A stretch of 64,000 nt of DNA from an uncultured Alphaproteobacteria bacterium (GTDB taxonomy: Bacteria; Pseudomonadota; Alphaproteobacteria; RF32; CAG-239), in NCBI GenBank assembly GCA_949282205.1, contig CASDOS010000037.1:1-64000 (forward strand), written 5' to 3'. Under the pieces are notes generated by a model. The model made no database searches and was not told the origin of the DNA. It saw nothing but the letters and a program-made list of their open reading frames with translations. This document shows positions 53,020 to 61,380 of this stretch, piece by piece. Made by a program: the position numbers and the translations under genes. Within the stretch, counting starts at the first letter, position 1. Every line of letters starts with the position of its first letter.

Positions 53020-53749
53020 TGATTTTATCAATAATGCACCGGTTTTGCAACTGAGCGGTGTTGTCAAAAATTATAAACAAGGGAAACAAACTCTTGAGGT
53101 GCTTGCCGGTGTGGATTTGTCTATCCACTCGGGAGAAATTATTGCTTTGGTCGGACAGAGCGGTTCGGGTAAATCTACCCTCTTGCAAATCGCGGGACTG
53201 CTTGATAAACCTTCCGGCGGTCGCATCTTTATTAACGGCGAAAATATCGGTAAGGCTTCTGACGATTTACGCACTTCGCTTCGCCGTGATTATATCGGCT
53301 TTGTTTATCAGTATCATAATCTTTTGGGCGATTTCTCCGCTCTTGAAAATGTTATGATGCCTTTGCTTATTGCCGGAAAATCTCAGCAGGAAGCATCCGA
53401 CAGAGCGACTTTTTTACTTGATAAATTAAAACTCTCGCATCGCTTGAAACATCGGCCGGCCGAACTTTCCGGCGGTGAACAACAACGTGTTGCCATTGCC
53501 AGAGCTTTGGCGAACTCCCCTAAATTGTTATTGGCCGACGAACCGACCGGTAACCTTGATCCGAATACTTCCGAGGAAGTCTTTTCGGCTTTGCTCAATA
53601 TTATCAAAGAAACAGGGCTTGCCGCTTTGATTGCTACGCATAATATGGAATTAGCTGCTCGGATGAATCAGCAATTTAAACTTAAAGACGGTGTGCTCGA
53701 AAATATGAATGAACCGCTCTTTACTAAAGTGCGTAAGAATTTTTACTAA
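53012..53749 (+). CDS. lolD: Lipoprotein-releasing system ATPase LolD
   Basis: This 245-aa ABC ATPase powers the Lol extractor. Walker A is GQSGSGKST, the Q-loop region is VYQYHNLLGDFSALENV, the signature is LSGGEQQRVAIARAL, and Walker B is LLADEPTGNLDP. Translation is probably coupled to the permease through the eight-base overlap. Typical length plus a ~15-residue tail. Confidence 0.96.
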   Translation: MNDDFINNAPVLQLSGVVKNYKQGKQTLEVLAGVDLSIHSGEIIALVGQSGSGKSTLLQIAGLLDKPSGGRIFINGENIGKASDDLRTSLRRDYIGFVYQYHNLLGDFSALENVMMPLLIAGKSQQEASDRATFLLDKLKLSHRLKHRPAELSGGEQQRVAIARALANSPKLLLADEPTGNLDPNTSEEVFSALLNIIKETGLAALIATHNMELAARMNQQFKLKDGVLENMNEPLFTKVRKNFY

Positions 53750-53809
53750 ATTTTGCTTCTTCTTGAGCGGATTTGGGGCGGATTTTTCTTAACTTTGCGA
53801 AAAAAATAC

Positions 53810-53837
53810 TTGCAAAATTATTTTTTTGAGGTATGTT
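53810..53837 (+). promoter_or_regulatory. Promoter upstream of rpsD
   Basis: TTGCAA at 53810-53815 and TATGTT at 53832-53837, spaced 16. Confidence 0.5.
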
Positions 53838-54050
53838 GGGAGCACTTCCGAGAAAGAGGACGGTGCTTTTCGGTGTTTTTGGTGTGTGGAAGCAAATTTC
53901 TATTCACCGTTTCCGAGCATAACGCCCCGTTTGCGCAGGTTGCTTAATAATGTTTTGATATGAGTGCTTATTGTGTGAAAATATTATCGGCTGCCTCAAC
54001 GACAAAACTATCGGGACAATAATTTAATTAACCAGTTTAAGGATTTTTTG
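53838..54050 (+). other. Long structured leader of rpsD
   Basis: About 200 non-coding bases separate the predicted promoter from the S4 start. AGCAC/GTGCT near 53842-53871 and CGGTG/CACCG near 53872-53910 can form stems. AGCACT near 53842 can alternatively pair with AGTGCT near 53962, so two folds compete. This would suit autogenous control by ribosomal protein S4, but I cannot match a known leader family. Confidence 0.35.
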
Positions 54051-54665
54051 ATGAAAAGTATTGTTAATGCTAAAAAGAAAAATAGCCGTCGTTACGGTCA
54101 AAATCTTTGGGGTGATGCTAACAGCCCTATCTTGAAAAGAAATTATGCTCCGGGACAACATGGTCAAAGAAGAAAAAAAACTACTGACTATGGTGAGCAA
54201 TTATATGCTAAACAAAGATTAAAAGTTTATTATGGTAACATTTCTGAAAAACAGTTCCATAAATATTATGAAGAAGCTATCCGCAGAAGAGGTGATGCCG
54301 CTGAAAACCTTATCGGTTTGTTAGAATCTCGTTTGGATAACTTGGTTTATAAGGCTAAATTCGCTTCTACCGTTTTCGCTGCTCGTCAGTTTGTTAACCA
54401 CGGTCATATTACCGTCAACGGTAAGAAAGTGAACATCCCTTCTTATATCGTTAAAGCCGGTGATGTTATTGAAGTTCGTGAAAAATCTAAACAATTGGCT
54501 GTTGTTTTATCCGCAGTTCAATCTCAATCTCGCGACTTCCCTTCTTACTTGGAAGTTGATGCGGCTAAATTATCAGCTAAGTATTCTTTTGTTCCGAAAT
54601 TTGATGACGTTCCTTACGCCGCTCAAATGGAACCAAACTTGGTTATCGAGTTCTACTCCAGATAA
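54051..54665 (+). CDS. rpsD: 30S ribosomal protein S4
   Basis: This 204-aa protein is a primary 16S rRNA-binding protein needed for 30S assembly. It shows [32 protein letters not shown] ([18 protein letters not shown]), YGNISEKQF, and the S4 RNA-binding domain [15 protein letters not shown]...[14 protein letters not shown]. It lacks the N-terminal zinc cysteines of the C+ form, so it is the C- type. A TTG three bases earlier also opens the frame; ATG with AAGG upstream is preferred. It is a single-gene unit ending in a strong terminator. Confidence 0.98.
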   Translation: MKSIVNAKKKNSRRYGQNLWGDANSPILKRNYAPGQHGQRRKKTTDYGEQLYAKQRLKVYYGNISEKQFHKYYEEAIRRRGDAAENLIGLLESRLDNLVYKAKFASTVFAARQFVNHGHITVNGKKVNIPSYIVKAGDVIEVREKSKQLAVVLSAVQSQSRDFPSYLEVDAAKLSAKYSFVPKFDDVPYAAQMEPNLVIEFYSR

Positions 54666-54720
54666 TAGCTGTTATATGGCGGTTTCTTTATTGCGAATCG
54701 CTCGTAAAATACAAAATTTT

Positions 54721-54748
54721 AAGCAGAGTTTCGGCTCTGCTTTTTTTT
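54721..54748 (+). terminator. Terminator after rpsD
   Basis: AAGCAGAG and CTCTGCTT pair around TTTCGG and are followed by eight T. In 54749-54914 I see nothing further. Confidence 0.93.
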
Positions 54749-54914
54749 GCTTTCATTCTTTTAACCGACTATTGATCCGAAACTCTCTTTTTTTAATTCT
54801 TCTGCTGTACAACAACAACACCACTTTATCTATCACTAATATAAGTAAAACGTTTCTGTGTCATTCTTTTTGAAAATTTGTGTAGCGATTATTTATCCTT
54901 TGGACACATTTTTG

Positions 54915-54943
54915 TTGACAAAAACGCAAATACCCCCTATAGT
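54915..54943 (+). promoter_or_regulatory. Consensus promoter of the repeat-protein gene at 54985
   Basis: TTGACA at 54915-54920 and TATAGT at 54938-54943, spaced 17; A/T-rich leader about 35 bases without a ribosome site. Confidence 0.85.
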
Positions 54944-54984
54944 TTTGGCAATTAAATATTATTATTCACCTAAATTTATCAGTT

Positions 54985-56058
54985 ATGGAAAAAAATTATT
55001 GGAAATTTGTTGAACAAACACGAGAGGTGTTGGAAACGTTAGACTGCTATTGGAAATTTTTCGGAGAAAGAACCGTTAATGATGAAGAGCCTCATGATTT
55101 GCTTTTCTATCCTAATGGCTTTTTTACTCTTCATAACCCAGAAACATATAATCTGCAGGTTTATGATAATCGTTGTCGATTGATTGCTGACAGCGCATTT
55201 GATTTTCATGGATTTAAAAACGGATACTATGCTCTTTCTGTTGAAAAAGAGAAATCGTATCAATTTTATAATCCTAAAGGAGAGCTGATTGCTTGCTACG
55301 ATAATGTTCTCTATCTCGGGCAATATAGACATTTTGTATTACGCAAAGATAACAAGTTTTTTGTTTTGCCGGTAGATGATTTATCCCAAGGGCGCGCTCT
55401 TGGATCTGTACACCATGTCGGTTACTTTAGAGATGCGGATGATGGTAAAATCGCTTTTTATCAAGAAGATGGCGTCGTCTTGTATGATAAGGATTTTTGT
55501 AAAATCCATCTTATTCCTCATATTAGCGGTGTTGATTTTTTCGCTGGCGGTAATTTTATTGTTTGGACTGAGAAAAAGGGGATCCTCTATGATACAAATT
55601 TAATCCCCTTACTTGATAATCTGGACGTTAATTATCGTTGGTTAGTTTCGAAGAAAATGTGTCGAAATATGGATGCAACGTATGATTGCCTGACAGCTTC
55701 CCCCGTACATGAGAAATACTTCTTGCCTGGTGCTCCCAACTGTGAGTTTTACGTTTCCAAGCTCGGTAATGTCTATTTACGTTTGGGTAACGGAGAACAG
55801 TTTGCTATCCAAGAAGATGATAAACCTTTCGTTTTCGCGAAAAAATTTATCGGTCTCATTCGGCAAAACCGTCTGTTGGTTCTGGCGCTTGATCTTCCGT
55901 TGCAACAACAATTGATGTTCTTTGATGCCTTTATTCGTAAAGTTCCCGGTGTGGATATCTCTGATGCCTTGTTTGACTATGGGCAGAAATTTATCTCTCT
56001 TGTACAAGGAGATAAGTTAAATAAACGCGAAACTCTGCGTTATTTATTATCGCACTAA
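54985..56058 (+). CDS. WG-like beta-repeat protein, unknown (related to 37771-38433)
   Basis: This 357-aa soluble protein has beta repeats with an N-G-[FY]-[FY] core followed by a D/N-x-x-G-x-L-I turn: FYPNGFFTLHNPETYNLQ with YDNRCRLIA, and FKNGYYALSVEKEKSYQ with YNPKGELIA. Related strands continue to ~300. The pattern matches the smaller protein at 37771 and fits a propeller-like fold. The C-terminal ~50 residues are helical. No signal peptide is seen. It starts ATGGAA from a consensus promoter with no Shine-Dalgarno site. It ends in a UUCG-loop terminator. Confidence 0.75.
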   Translation: MEKNYWKFVEQTREVLETLDCYWKFFGERTVNDEEPHDLLFYPNGFFTLHNPETYNLQVYDNRCRLIADSAFDFHGFKNGYYALSVEKEKSYQFYNPKGELIACYDNVLYLGQYRHFVLRKDNKFFVLPVDDLSQGRALGSVHHVGYFRDADDGKIAFYQEDGVVLYDKDFCKIHLIPHISGVDFFAGGNFIVWTEKKGILYDTNLIPLLDNLDVNYRWLVSKKMCRNMDATYDCLTASPVHEKYFLPGAPNCEFYVSKLGNVYLRLGNGEQFAIQEDDKPFVFAKKFIGLIRQNRLLVLALDLPLQQQLMFFDAFIRKVPGVDISDALFDYGQKFISLVQGDKLNKRETLRYLLSH

Positions 56059-56078
56059 TCCGTAGTTTGTTCCGCTTT

Positions 56079-56106
56079 AAGCCCTCTTCGGAGGGCTTTT
56101 TTATTT
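56079..56106 (+). terminator. UUCG-loop terminator
   Basis: AAGCCCTC and GAGGGCTT pair around a TTCG tetraloop and are followed by TTTTATTTTT, 20 bases past the stop. Confidence 0.95.
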
Positions 56107-56146
56107 TTCTTATCTCTTCCCCCTTTACTCTTTATTCTTCTTAGGT

Positions 56147-56152
56147 TATAAT
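56147..56152 (+). promoter_or_regulatory. -10 element of the DMT transporter gene
   Basis: Perfect TATAAT, 31 bases before the ATG; no convincing -35. Confidence 0.45.
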
Positions 56153-56183
56153 TAGTGTAGGATTAACAGCTCACAGGGGTTTT

Positions 56184-57077
56184 ATGTTTATTGTATTTAT
56201 CGCTTTACTTGCTCCTTTCTTCACATCTTTTGCCAATATCATTGAGTGCAAACTTTCTAATAATAATTTTAAACATCCGCTCACAATGATTTTTTACATT
56301 TCTTTGATGAACTGCGTCTTTTTGCCGCTATTACTCTTCTTTGGAACGCCAACCTTACCAACACTTCAAGTTTTGCCTTTTTATCTCATCTTGGCGATTA
56401 TCGATGTCGTCTATCTTTATCCTTACTACAAAGCCATGAAAGTTATTGATACATCTATCGTATCCGCTCTCTTCTCTTTGGGACAAATTACTATTCCGAT
56501 TATGACTTATTTCCTGTTGGACGAACATTTGCAAAAATCCCAATATTGCGGCTTTATTCTCATTATTTTGGCTTCTATCGTGCTGAGTATTAACGACTTT
56601 AAAATGCCGAAACTTAACCGTGCTTTTTATTATATGGTATTAGTTTCTTTCTTGAGGGCTTTTTATGTCGTTATTCAAAAATGCTCCTTTCAGTATGACG
56701 ATAGCTGGATTAATATGATGATTTATGTAAACACACTTTCCGGTTTATTGCCTTTCTTGCTCTTTTTACATCCTACTTCTGCCCAACGTATCAAAAAAGC
56801 ATTTAGCTCTTATCGTAAAAGAACTAAAATATTTTGCTTAAATGAACTCCTTTGCTTTTTGGGTGGCGCAGCCTTTATTTTTGCATTATCAAAGATGTCT
56901 GCCGTTACTCTTTCGGCTATCAATGCCACGGCGCCTATCTTTATGCTTTTCATCAGCATTACCTTAAAGAAGATTTTTGATATCCACGTCAAAGAAACCA
57001 TCTCTCCTCGTATTATGATAAAAAAGATGGTTTGCTTTGTGATTATTGTCGGTGGCGTGGTTATGGTTTCTCTATAA
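56184..57077 (+). CDS. EamA/DMT-superfamily transporter
   Basis: This 297-aa protein has ten predicted membrane helices in two five-helix halves. The second half begins around FYYMVLVSFLRAFYVVIQK. SALFSLGQITIPIMTYFLLDEH is the conserved end of the first EamA repeat (SxxxPxx.......LxE), and SAINATAPIFMLFISI matches it in the second half. Such proteins export or import amino acids, nucleotide sugars or other metabolites; specificity is unknown. Its last 17 bases overlap the end of the convergent peptidase gene. Confidence 0.87.
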   Translation: MFIVFIALLAPFFTSFANIIECKLSNNNFKHPLTMIFYISLMNCVFLPLLLFFGTPTLPTLQVLPFYLILAIIDVVYLYPYYKAMKVIDTSIVSALFSLGQITIPIMTYFLLDEHLQKSQYCGFILIILASIVLSINDFKMPKLNRAFYYMVLVSFLRAFYVVIQKCSFQYDDSWINMMIYVNTLSGLLPFLLFLHPTSAQRIKKAFSSYRKRTKIFCLNELLCFLGGAAFIFALSKMSAVTLSAINATAPIFMLFISITLKKIFDIHVKETISPRIMIKKMVCFVIIVGGVVMVSL

Positions 57078-58026
57078 CCTTACATTTCTTTCGTAGGCTG
57101 ATTAAATTTAGCTTGTTTTTAGGATGTGCACGTTTATATGCGGCAGCCTTTTTCGCTATATAATTATATAATCGCTGCATTTTTTGATTTCCTGTTGCAG
57201 CCAAATCTTCCGGATGTCCTTGCACGCATAAAATCCCAGCTGTCTCATTCCCCCAAATTTCTGGAATTCCATCGGCATCGGAAACGGCATACATATCCAT
57301 TTTTACCTGCGGCGTTCCTTCTGCATAATCTTGTAACGCCGGATGAACCATTGCCTGATTGTGACGCGAATTTATCATAATCTTATCTTCATTCGCATCT
57401 AACCCCATAATATCAAATATCGGCGTTCCTTTTATTAACTTTAATCCATGTACACGGACATCTGTTTCGGCTTTGGGTTTATGAACCGTTTTCCTTGATA
57501 CTTCTTTATCTAAACTTCGATACATTTTCATATTACCCAACAGCGCACCAATCATTTGCGCACCGGCACAAATTCCCAACATAGGTTTATGATTACGATG
57601 GGCTTCGTTTATCGCTGCTTTGTAAGCAAAAAAGCGTTTTCCTTCTTTACCTCCCATATCTTTGCCATCAATAAAGAAATCTTCCGGATTATCAAAAGCT
57701 CCTCCCGGTAAAATAACACCATCGCAACCTTTCATCTGTTGATAGGTACTCTCATAGTCTAAAAACTTTATCTCCGCACCTGTTGACAACGCCGCTTGCG
57801 CATAGGTCAATCCTATGGTGTAATATTCTTCACCATTATCGCCTTTATCTTGCCCTAATAGAAAGCCGACAGTCGGTCGATCTGTGCTTTTATTTTCATA
57901 TAATTCTTTATGAAAGCGAATATCGGCAACTATTCCCTGTTTCTTTAATTCTTCTATTTCTTTTTTAGGTATACCGAAACTTTTAAATTCTTCTAAATAC
58001 TCCAGATATATCGTTTTAGTTTTCAT
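57061..58026 (-). CDS. Class I glutamine-amidotransferase-like peptidase (C26, PuuD-like)
   Basis: This 321-aa protein has GVILPGGAFDNPEDF, the nucleophile elbow LGICAGAQMIGALLG with catalytic Cys, NSRHNQAM, and the His/Glu pair in VQGHPED. This is the gamma-glutamyl hydrolase pattern of the C26 family, which includes PuuD that cleaves gamma-glutamyl-GABA. An N-terminal ~60-residue extension precedes the domain (PTVGFLLGQ). The ATG at 58026 has AAAAAAGGAG upstream; the frame opens 14 codons earlier. Substrate uncertain. No polyamine genes are adjacent. Confidence 0.85.
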   Translation of the reverse strand: MKTKTIYLEYLEEFKSFGIPKKEIEELKKQGIVADIRFHKELYENKSTDRPTVGFLLGQDKGDNGEEYYTIGLTYAQAALSTGAEIKFLDYESTYQQMKGCDGVILPGGAFDNPEDFFIDGKDMGGKEGKRFFAYKAAINEAHRNHKPMLGICAGAQMIGALLGNMKMYRSLDKEVSRKTVHKPKAETDVRVHGLKLIKGTPIFDIMGLDANEDKIMINSRHNQAMVHPALQDYAEGTPQVKMDMYAVSDADGIPEIWGNETAGILCVQGHPEDLAATGNQKMQRLYNYIAKKAAAYKRAHPKNKLNLISLRKKCKVIEKP

Positions 58027-58119
58027 TGTAAAAACTCCTTTTTTGCATATACCTAAGTTTACCCCCAAAACAGGTAGCTGTCAATTATTTATTTTTTACG
58101 TCTTTTCTACTTTCTCAGG

Positions 58120-58830
58120 TTATATTTCCAAATACTTCAGCACATCATCCGGATTATTAACCGCGACGACTTCCGTATTTTCCATACCTCGCAATGTTTC
58201 TGCCAAGGCATAGTCGTTTCCGCCCTTCTCGGTTCTGTCGCCTAAAAAGATAATCTTATGGTTGGGATACATTTCTCTTACCTTATAGGCTATCTGACTC
58301 TTACTGCAACCTTTCGTCACGATATCAATAGAAATTTTACCGCCGACACTCGCTTCATATTCCGGAAAATTCTCGTTCACGTCTTGAACTATCGTTTCTC
58401 TTTCATGATGCTCATTGTCCCACTCATTGTATTTGGCGCGTTCGGCAAACGGACAATTGCGACCTAATACGCTAAAGTTCAACATACCGGGACGTAATTC
58501 CATATAATTCCCATACAACTTTCCTTTATATTCCGTATTACGGCGATAACGCTCTAATGTCTGCAATAACTCTTTTTGCAACTTTATTTCATGACGATAT
58601 ATTTCTTTACCCTTTTCATGAAAAACATTTCCCATTGAACTATATATACCACTGAATGCGTCTATTGCACCCGATGGTATTTGCTCACACACTTTTTCAA
58701 AGTTAGAACCTGCCGCCAAATAGGCTAAATGCGATTTTAACCACGGAATAAATCTGCGACTAAAGTCCGGTGTCATCGGCTGACGCGCAGGGGTTATCGT
58801 TCCATCCATATCAAATATATATATTTTCAT
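58120..58830 (-). CDS. Eukaryotic-type phosphomannomutase (HAD superfamily)
   Basis: This 236-aa HAD enzyme has the nucleophile motif D7-M-D9-G-T and LAAGSNFEKVCEQI. It also has the blocks that define eukaryotic PMM1/PMM2: YMELRPGMLNFSVLGRNC, VGGKISIDIVTKG, and FLGDRTEKGGNDYAL with the acid motif. Bacterial phosphomannomutases are normally the unrelated ManB/AlgC alpha-D-phosphohexomutases. It would convert mannose-6-phosphate to mannose-1-phosphate for GDP-mannose. Start ATG with AAGGAG upstream. It is a single gene, possibly acquired from a eukaryote or from other bacteria carrying this rare type. Confidence 0.88.
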   Translation of the reverse strand: MKIYIFDMDGTITPARQPMTPDFSRRFIPWLKSHLAYLAAGSNFEKVCEQIPSGAIDAFSGIYSSMGNVFHEKGKEIYRHEIKLQKELLQTLERYRRNTEYKGKLYGNYMELRPGMLNFSVLGRNCPFAERAKYNEWDNEHHERETIVQDVNENFPEYEASVGGKISIDIVTKGCSKSQIAYKVREMYPNHKIIFLGDRTEKGGNDYALAETLRGMENTEVVAVNNPDDVLKYLEI

Positions 58831-58900
58831 AGTTTCTCCTTTCTTATAAACGCGGCGGCAAATACTCTATTTCGGATACTGACCTGCCGATGCTATCTCT

Positions 58901-59215
58901 CTATTTATCTGCTACGCATTTATAATAAGCCTTGGAAGGTACAAACAGCCTGCAACTGAATATATCATTGTCTATCTCTTCCGCATGTGTCTTTTCTTTA
59001 TGTTGACGACATAACTCATCCGCCTGCGCCTTTATTTCTTCTCTATCATAAAATAAAGGATTATAGCATATTGCAGGTCGTCCAGGTTTGGAGGCGCCTA
59101 CATATACATACTCCGTTCCCGGTTCGCGCCTTCTATCCTCAAACGGTGAAAACTGCGAGCATCCGCTTATCAGGCATAACATAAATAGTAACAATGATAA
59201 TTTTAGTGTGGACAA
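58901..59215 (-). CDS. Small lipoprotein, unknown
   Basis: This 104-aa protein has a lipoprotein signal with lipobox ISGC (Cys 19). The rest contains Tyr/Cys-rich segments (EYVYVGASKPGRPAICYNPLFYD, QADELCRQHKEKT, FSCRLFVPSKAYYKC), with cysteines that may pair. The start is TTG at 59215 with GGGAG nine bases upstream. No family is recognised. It is divergent from the YecA-like gene across ~58 bases. Confidence 0.78.
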   Translation of the reverse strand: MSTLKLSLLLFMLCLISGCSQFSPFEDRRREPGTEYVYVGASKPGRPAICYNPLFYDREEIKAQADELCRQHKEKTHAEEIDNDIFSCRLFVPSKAYYKCVADK

Positions 59216-59273
59216 TTTGTAAAACTCCCGTTAAATTGTGTATGGTTGTCATTATATATAAAGTTGAATTAAA

Positions 59274-59885
59274 ATGCAAAGCGAAAATGTATATATTGGG
59301 GATGATAAATTTCAACGCTTCCTTTCTCATTATAACTGCCCAACACCGCTTAATGTGGCTAAACTTAAATTTGCCGGTGCTATTTGTAGTCCTAATCCTA
59401 ACTTAAGACCGACGGATGTTATCGCATCTTTCTTTCCCGATAACGCGCAGCCGCGTTTGACTACTAAGGCGGAAGCTGAGTTGTTTTTTAAGTTTTTTAT
59501 GGGACTGTGGGATCAGATGTTTGTTGAAATTAAAACGAACACGCTTGAATTACCTGAATTTTATGGCGATATTCATGATGCTCAGAGCCTTATTGAATTG
59601 TGCTATAATCGGGCTGACCAAATTGAATGCGGTTTTGTCGAAGGCTTTTGGGGCGGTTGCGAAACCCTCAATATCCCTAATTTTGCTGCTGAGTTAATCT
59701 CTTCTCTTTCCGATATGGCCGGGGTTTATGCTATGCTTGCTAAAAAACTCTCACAGGCTGAAAATCCAGATGATATCTATCCGGTTATTCTTAATACCGA
59801 CCAGATGGTGCTCAAAACATTACACTTCCTTATTGAGCACTTGGTTCTGCCTCATATTGAACAATTGCAGAGAAGCGTTAACTAG
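59274..59885 (+). CDS. UPF0149/YecA-family protein
   Basis: This 203-aa protein shows the family's opening LKFAGAICSPNPNLRPTDVIASFF, where UPF0149 proteins have GxxCSP...P..Wl, and an all-helical body (FFKFFMGLWDQMF, CGFVEGFWGGCE). Function is unknown; some relatives carry a C-terminal SEC-C zinc motif, absent here. It is followed by the nitroreductase after 23 bases, so the two probably share a transcript. The ribosome site is weak. Confidence 0.75.
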   Translation: MQSENVYIGDDKFQRFLSHYNCPTPLNVAKLKFAGAICSPNPNLRPTDVIASFFPDNAQPRLTTKAEAELFFKFFMGLWDQMFVEIKTNTLELPEFYGDIHDAQSLIELCYNRADQIECGFVEGFWGGCETLNIPNFAAELISSLSDMAGVYAMLAKKLSQAENPDDIYPVILNTDQMVLKTLHFLIEHLVLPHIEQLQRSVN

Positions 59886-59908
59886 CTTTTTTTATAGGAG
59901 TTTGTATT

Positions 59909-60439
59909 ATGGAGTTATATGAAGGACTTTTAACCAGACGCTCGGTAAGAAAATATAATCCCGAAAAGAAATTGGCTGATGAGCAAATTATAGAGCTCTT
60001 ACGGGCTGCCAGCTATGCTCCCTCCGCTCATAATAAGCAACCTTGGCATTTCTTGGTCTTAAAAGATACGGAAACCTTACGCACGCTCAGACTTTTGCAG
60101 CCTTGGACCTCTTTTGCTAAAGATGCTGCTTGCGTCGTTATTGTTTGCGCTGATGAAACTGAATGTTTCCACCGCGAAAAAGAAGGTTGGAATTATGCGC
60201 AAATCGATGGTGCTTTGGCAGCCGAAAACTTACTTTTGGCTTGCCATGCAAAAGGTTTAGGTGCTTGCTTTTGTGGAGCCGCGCCAATGCCTATGGTCGT
60301 TGATAATTTGCGCAAAAAGTTTAATATGCCCGATACAATGCTGCCGATTGCAATTGTTACTATCGGTTATCCTGATGAAACTCCAAAACAACCAGAAGAT
60401 AGATTTAATCCTGATAAAGTGCATTGGGAAACTTTTTAA
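59909..60439 (+). CDS. Nitroreductase-family FMN oxidoreductase
   Basis: This 176-aa flavoprotein begins GLLTRRSVRKYNPEK, the FMN-binding N-terminus of the family, with APSAHNKQPWHFLVL, DGALAAENLLLACHAKGLGACFCG, and a C-terminal VTIGYPDETP. It is the short NfsB-like form found in many anaerobes. It reduces nitro compounds, quinones or enones with NAD(P)H; the physiological substrate is unknown. It has an AGGAG ribosome site. A bidirectional terminator follows. Confidence 0.94.
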   Translation: MELYEGLLTRRSVRKYNPEKKLADEQIIELLRAASYAPSAHNKQPWHFLVLKDTETLRTLRLLQPWTSFAKDAACVVIVCADETECFHREKEGWNYAQIDGALAAENLLLACHAKGLGACFCGAAPMPMVVDNLRKKFNMPDTMLPIAIVTIGYPDETPKQPEDRFNPDKVHWETF

Positions 60440-60457
60440 TCTTTTGTTTTATACAGA

Positions 60458-60497
60458 AAAGCCTCGCATAATATTCTGCGAGGCTTTGTTTTTTTGT
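60458..60497. terminator. Bidirectional terminator
   Basis: AAAGCCTCGCA and TGCGAGGCTTT form an 11-bp perfect stem around eight bases, followed by GTTTTTTT on the plus strand, between convergent stops at 60439 and 60506. Confidence 0.9.
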
Positions 60498-60505
60498 GTT
60501 ACAGT

Positions 60506-61255
60506 TTACATTGTCGCATACCGCTTAAAGTAGGCTTCAACCTCTTTACGATTACCGCGTTCCATCAATTCATCTTCCGCTTCAAGACCTTTGCTTGATT
60601 CTTGAATATAGTCCATGATGGCATTGTGATTTCCGCTCTTTATTAATAAACGCTGCGCTTCAAGGCTCAAGGCTTTGTACTTAAAGATATAATCTCTGAC
60701 ACATTGCTCACATTTGTCTATCAGACTATCTCGCCCATATCCTATGTCCAAATAACTCATCAGCTCCACTTGGCCCGCCTGTGATAATTCATCTCTTGCT
60801 ATATATTGTTCAACCTCAAGAATGTACGAAATATCATTTAAATCTCGGCTTTTAGTCAGACTTTGCTTTAGTAAGTAAACTTCTGCCTGGGGAGAAATAT
60901 GTTTCTTTCCATATTTATGCATCCCTTTATCTATAATTCTCTTCTCCAAATTCAAGCATAACTGACAGTTTTCCAGCATATATTCGCGAATCTCTCCGTA
61001 CCCAATTATATTATCGTATATATATATTTGGACTTTTTCATCAATTGTTCCCTTTATTCCGAAAGCCTCCAACATGGATCTGATTTCTGTTGCATTTCCC
61101 CGTTTGACTATTTTCATTTGTTCATCGGGACTTAAATCTGCTTCACCAGTTTTTTGTTGCTTTATCTTTCGCATAATGGTTTGATGGGTTTTTCTTTCTT
61201 CTTCTGCAGCTTCGCGCAATCGACTGATTTCTGCAACACTGATTTTTTCTTCCAT
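60506..61255 (-). CDS. Alpha-helical repeat protein, unknown (paralog of 22216-22998)
   Basis: From the ATG at 61255 this is 249 aa. The protein is all helical. Its C-terminal half shows two clear ~30-residue repeats: LSLEAQRLLIKSGNHNAIMDYIQ and LEAEDELMERGNRKEVEAYFKRY. Earlier copies are looser (DEQMKIVKRGNATEIRSML). The G-N core between two helices suggests a solenoid. No family is recognised. The frame opens at 61282, but the ATGGAA at 61255 matches the paralog and other genes of this class. It has a TTGACA promoter and no Shine-Dalgarno site. Confidence 0.7.
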   Translation of the reverse strand: MEEKISVAEISRLREAAEEERKTHQTIMRKIKQQKTGEADLSPDEQMKIVKRGNATEIRSMLEAFGIKGTIDEKVQIYIYDNIIGYGEIREYMLENCQLCLNLEKRIIDKGMHKYGKKHISPQAEVYLLKQSLTKSRDLNDISYILEVEQYIARDELSQAGQVELMSYLDIGYGRDSLIDKCEQCVRDYIFKYKALSLEAQRLLIKSGNHNAIMDYIQESSKGLEAEDELMERGNRKEVEAYFKRYATM

Positions 61256-61303
61256 AATTTTACAATTTAATAAGTTCGACATATCTATATTTTATCATTG
61301 CTT

Positions 61304-61332
61304 GATTTATTCCAGATTCTTTTGCTTGTCAA
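61304..61332 (-). promoter_or_regulatory. Promoter of the helical-repeat gene
   Basis: On the minus strand TTGACA (61332-61327) and TAAATC (61309-61304), spaced 17. A second possible -10 (TATAGAT) lies closer to the gene. Confidence 0.55.
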
Positions 61333-61350
61333 TCTCTTTTCTTAATTCAA

Positions 61351-61373
61351 AAAAAGGAGAGCTTTCGCTCCCC
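61351..61373 (-). terminator. GAAA-loop terminator after the 872-aa repeat gene
   Basis: On the minus strand GGGAGC-GAAA-GCTCTCC followed by seven T, eight bases past the stop. Confidence 0.82.
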
Positions 61374-61380
61374 CCTCTCG

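Noticed and set aside
53838-54050. SRP RNA, 6S RNA or tmRNA in the rpsD leader
   Set aside because: The conserved SRP core and tmRNA ends are absent, and I could not find the long closing stem expected for 6S RNA.
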